DNA from: Sphagnum magellanicum
Taxonomy: Eukaryota; Streptophyta; Sphagnopsida; Sphagnales; Sphagnaceae
Length of the DNA: 64,000 nt
Direction: 5' to 3'
NCBI GenBank assembly: GCA_021904315.1
Contig: CM038908.1
Span: forward strand, 13,102,501-13,166,500
The position numbers and the translations under genes are program-made. Under the pieces are notes generated by a model, which saw only the letters and a list, made by a program, of their open reading frames with translations, did not search any database and was not told the DNA's origin. This document shows, one piece after another, positions 60,561 through 64,000 of this stretch. The first letter of the stretch is position 1; the number at the start of each line of letters is the position of its first letter.

Positions 60561-63500
60561 TCATCTTGTGTGCTAAATTAGACTCTAAGGTTTTTAAACA
60601 CCCAAATGCCATTAATAAATGTCTTGAGCAATTCAAAAACATAAGTTGAAATCTAATTAGTAATAATTTGCATCCAACTGAGAAGTTAGGATTATTAGGG
60701 ACAAACTGAATTTCTTGAGCTTCTTTCTGAAAGATTTTTAATTCCCATTATTTCACCCCTTACAACTACTTTGAATTTTATTACTAATGTCTAATTTTTG
60801 TTATAAAGGTTCTTCAATGGTTTCATGTTGAGTGCCAAAAATAGTAAAAATGCATATGGTAAGCAATTTCATGAAAAGACATTTTAAGTAAATCAAAGGG
60901 TTAGCTTTTTGACAACACTAAAATGGCATCCCATTACTTCAAATTTTAACGTTCTCTATTTTTTTTGGATTGTACATAGACCTTCTACACATGGGAGCTT
61001 ATTTTGACCTCCACACATTTTTCTTTGTATCTTTTCAGCCCTTTCATTGTTTGTATTTGTATAAAATACCTTTACATTGAAATGTGGTTTTAAAATCTTA
61101 ATATGAATGTAATATATACAAGGCAAGAAATAATCCATGTGATCGAAGTGCTAGGTGATTACACCTACAAAGTCAAAAAACAAATAAGTAATATTCAATT
61201 ACGTGTTTTTATTTTATAACTTCAAATATCAAATCAAACTTTGTGCAAGCCAATAAGGCACCTTTAAACTATCATGTTAACTACGAATATTGCAAAACTA
61301 TGCATAACATACATCATAAAAAATAATAGTAAATCTGAAGAACATTTAAACAAAGACAAATTAGATATAAATTCAAGTTCAAAAAATGATAATGTTTTGG
61401 GGACAAAAGTAAGGTTATAGACCCAAATTGCTTTTCAATTTCTTCATGTTGTTCCAAAAGTGGTGATCAGCCACAAGAGGATTTCACCAAATCTAGCTAC
61501 AAGACAAATAAAGGAATAGAAAATCTATGAATACTATTACATGTTTGTGAAACACTAAAACCTAGTAATTAAATATGGCAATTTCAAAGAAGAAAGGTAA
61601 AATTTTGCCAAAATCCTCCAAAACTCTTGGTGATTTCAAAAACATTCTTCCAAATGTAATGATTTTTGGAAATTTTCCAAAAAGTTCCCTAGACCATATT
61701 CTTGGGATATTATTTTTTAGCAAAATGACAAAATTTCATTAAAAAAAATCACTACATGTACCTTGTTTAAATAGTTTTGAATTACACTATTTAGGTACAA
61801 ATAAAAACCTTATGTACTAAACCATACACTCAGTATAAACACCAACTAAATCATTGTCATTACAGAATGATCAACCACTATTATTCCAAACATTCAATGG
61901 CTTGATTAAAAAGTCCTCATTTTTCCACACATGCCTATTTGTTGTTATGTAAAAGGTTAAGACATTAATCTAAAAGTCCAAATGCATTTGAAATTTTGAA
62001 CTTCACATTAGATTGGTTCATGTTAAATGTGATTGTACATGAACTAATCAATTATTCCTATACCTCTAGACAAGTTCAACAATTTGAACTTTGAAATTGA
62101 AAATAAATATTATTTATTTAAATAAATTAAGTGTTGAAATTTTATTTTAGTTGATATGTAAAAAATTTCAAAATAAGTGGGTGAAATTTTAAAACACTTG
62201 AATATTCAGACATATTTGTATTTGTACAAATGCTGATCCCATGAATCATAATTTTTGGGATTAAACTTCAATGTTGAATATTATTCCTTCCCCATGCATT
62301 GCTTTCAACATATTCCAAACATATCATTATTTTTAAAATTTTGATCATGTATGAATATATTCAAAATTACTATAATATCTTTCAAAATATACACATTTTA
62401 TGCATATTAGCATGAAATTATACAAATATTAATTAACAATATTTAATTAACTATTATGATAAATTCCTAATTGTTATAAGGTCCAACACAAATTCCAATT
62501 AACGAGAATAAATTGTAGAATTATTCATCTAAGAACCAATTGTTCATCATTAAATTCATCTTTTCTTGGCCTTGCCTACCAAGGCAAGGATATATATTGC
62601 GTTTAGATTCATTATAGAGTATGGTAGCTTAAGGGATTTTGGCCCCTATGTAATAGGTTTATATGAGGATTTTTGAAAGATGATATTTTGGCTTGTGTTG
62701 ACATTTAAGATTAGTTATGGAGTTCTAATATCTTGGAGGATTTTGGTTTCCTTTAGAGGATGTTTTGAAGGTTATATTTTCGCATGGTGAAATATTTGAG
62801 TTTCCATAATTATTCTTTTGCTTGAAAATAATTTTTAATGTAAATGGCAAGGCCACAATGTGACACACCCCTTCTTGTTTCTACAATGATTTGACATGAT
62901 TAAACAAAAGCAAGTTCATTAGTTCATTATGACAAAGACTATGTATTAGAAACATATCACCTTGCCACATAAATGTCTTAGTTGTAAAATATAAATATAT
63001 GGATGCAAATTATTAATAACATTATAAACAACAATGACAATGATGATATGTCATATGTTCATATTAATTGTATTGATTGTAATTTGTTAACATGTATGAC
63101 TTGAAGAAATGTTTTGTAATTTATTGTTGATTAATAAAAATCTAGCAAATTGAAGATAAAATTTTGATGTGATTGCACATAACAAATTAGAATGATGAAC
63201 ATTTTATACCATTAGTTTTTTTTTTTTTTTTTTTTTCTAATTATGTCTAATCATTCATGCATATAAGTTACTCATGCCATTATTTAACTTATTGGATGTG
63301 ACATAAGTGCAATGATAGAATAAAATGCTAACTGGTTAATTGTAAATGTTGTTATGTTCACACATGGCATCTCTACATATTTTGTGTATCAATAACATAA
63401 GGGCATCATGTCATGGTTCACCAAAGGTTCACGACATAGGTATATTTAAAATCTCACAAGGAAGATAATTTTCTTGTGTAATAGATAACACGAACAAAAT

Positions 63501-64000
63501 TATGGCAATTGCTTGCAACAAAACATTATTATAAGGAGGAAATGAAAGGACATATCATAGAAGGTCCTACAAAATCCACAAAATTATAGGACATTATATA
63601 ATGCAAAATACCAATGTAAAAATTCATCAATGTCCTACATTTTTGAGTAGTTAATCTAGATTCTAGACCTTTTAAGTTTGAGTAGGGCCACTATGAACCA
63701 ACAACCATTAACGCACCATGAAAGTTGTTAGGAAACAATTTTTTGCTAGGGTCCAATTCCTTTTTGAACCATGGTGGTTAACTTAATTGTTTCTACCTAC
63801 CTCCTAACAACCCACAAACATGTTGTTATTAGGTAGGTAGAAAAAAAAACCTTTACATATGTAAAAACCATCTACTTACCTAGGAGTTACCTATTTGCCT
63901 ACCTATGTATGAGACCTATTTCCTCCAAAATTGGTTACCAAGGTTCATCCACAACTGAATAATAACATGCATCTAGTGGATGTTGCACTAGTGGGTGTTG
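60561..64000. other. AT-rich intergenic sequence to the window end
   Basis: No frame above 60 codons with a domain, no RNA gene and no clear repeat family. Contains a poly-T tract at about 63217-63237 and several 'ctacctacctagg'-type short motifs after 63780. Confidence 0.5.

Noticed and set aside
1-64000. CRISPR arrays, bacterial operons, tRNA or rRNA genes
   Set aside because: Spliced eukaryotic genes throughout. The tandem arrays lack unique spacers, and no tRNA or rRNA signature was seen by eye.

Overview
The window is nuclear DNA from a green plant. It carries three intact host genes, all on the minus strand, and each has GT-AG (or GC-AG) introns that join in frame: an AP2/ERF transcription factor (1803-3763), a DEAH/RHA-type RNA helicase closely resembling Arabidopsis DExH1 (about 14677-21469, 16 exons) and a CASP-like four-helix membrane protein (50749-51954, 3 exons). 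Short introns in the genes, very long AT-rich intergenic stretches and the style of the repeats suggest a seed-free plant such as a bryophyte. That placement is an inference from general character and could be wrong.

Layout. 1-4.6 kb: the AP2/ERF gene and its CT-rich upstream region. 4.9-13.2 kb: a patchwork of DNA-transposon debris, namely a ~2.2 kb element with long inverted ends, a Helitron piece nested in one of those ends, short MITE-like elements, and several small tandem duplications. 14.6-21.8 kb: the helicase. 21.8-25 kb: featureless apart from a Helitron 3' end. 25.6-30.1 kb: a decayed multi-exon gene on the minus strand, of unknown family, with an acidic tract and an AT-hook-like tail. 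Its largest intron contains a ~116-bp satellite-like array.

30.6-44.7 kb is a nested complex on the plus strand. A badly decayed Ty3/gypsy element (gag-like, protease-linker, RT, RNase H and integrase parts, followed by an extra coiled-coil-type coding region) is interrupted by a 414-bp MITE, a 154-bp mini-CACTA, and a ~3.8 kb block of AT-rich minisatellite and 36-bp satellite that ends in a CACTA-type terminus. The minisatellite itself carries a second, inverted copy of the same MITE. At 46.7-47.6 kb there is a well-defined LTR with a polypurine tract and telomere-like repeats.

48-57 kb holds the CASP-like gene and otherwise unremarkable sequence, plus a 24-bp perfect palindrome and another MITE copy. 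58.1-60.6 kb is a decayed non-LTR (LINE-type) reverse transcriptase on the plus strand. 60.6-64 kb is AT-rich with nothing recognisable. The three host genes are unrelated in function (transcription, RNA/G-quadruplex remodelling, membrane scaffold) and show no sign of joint regulation. The most useful new material is the nested transposon stratigraphy, several small transposon families defined here by multiple copies, the unidentified decayed gene, and two unusual splice features in the helicase.
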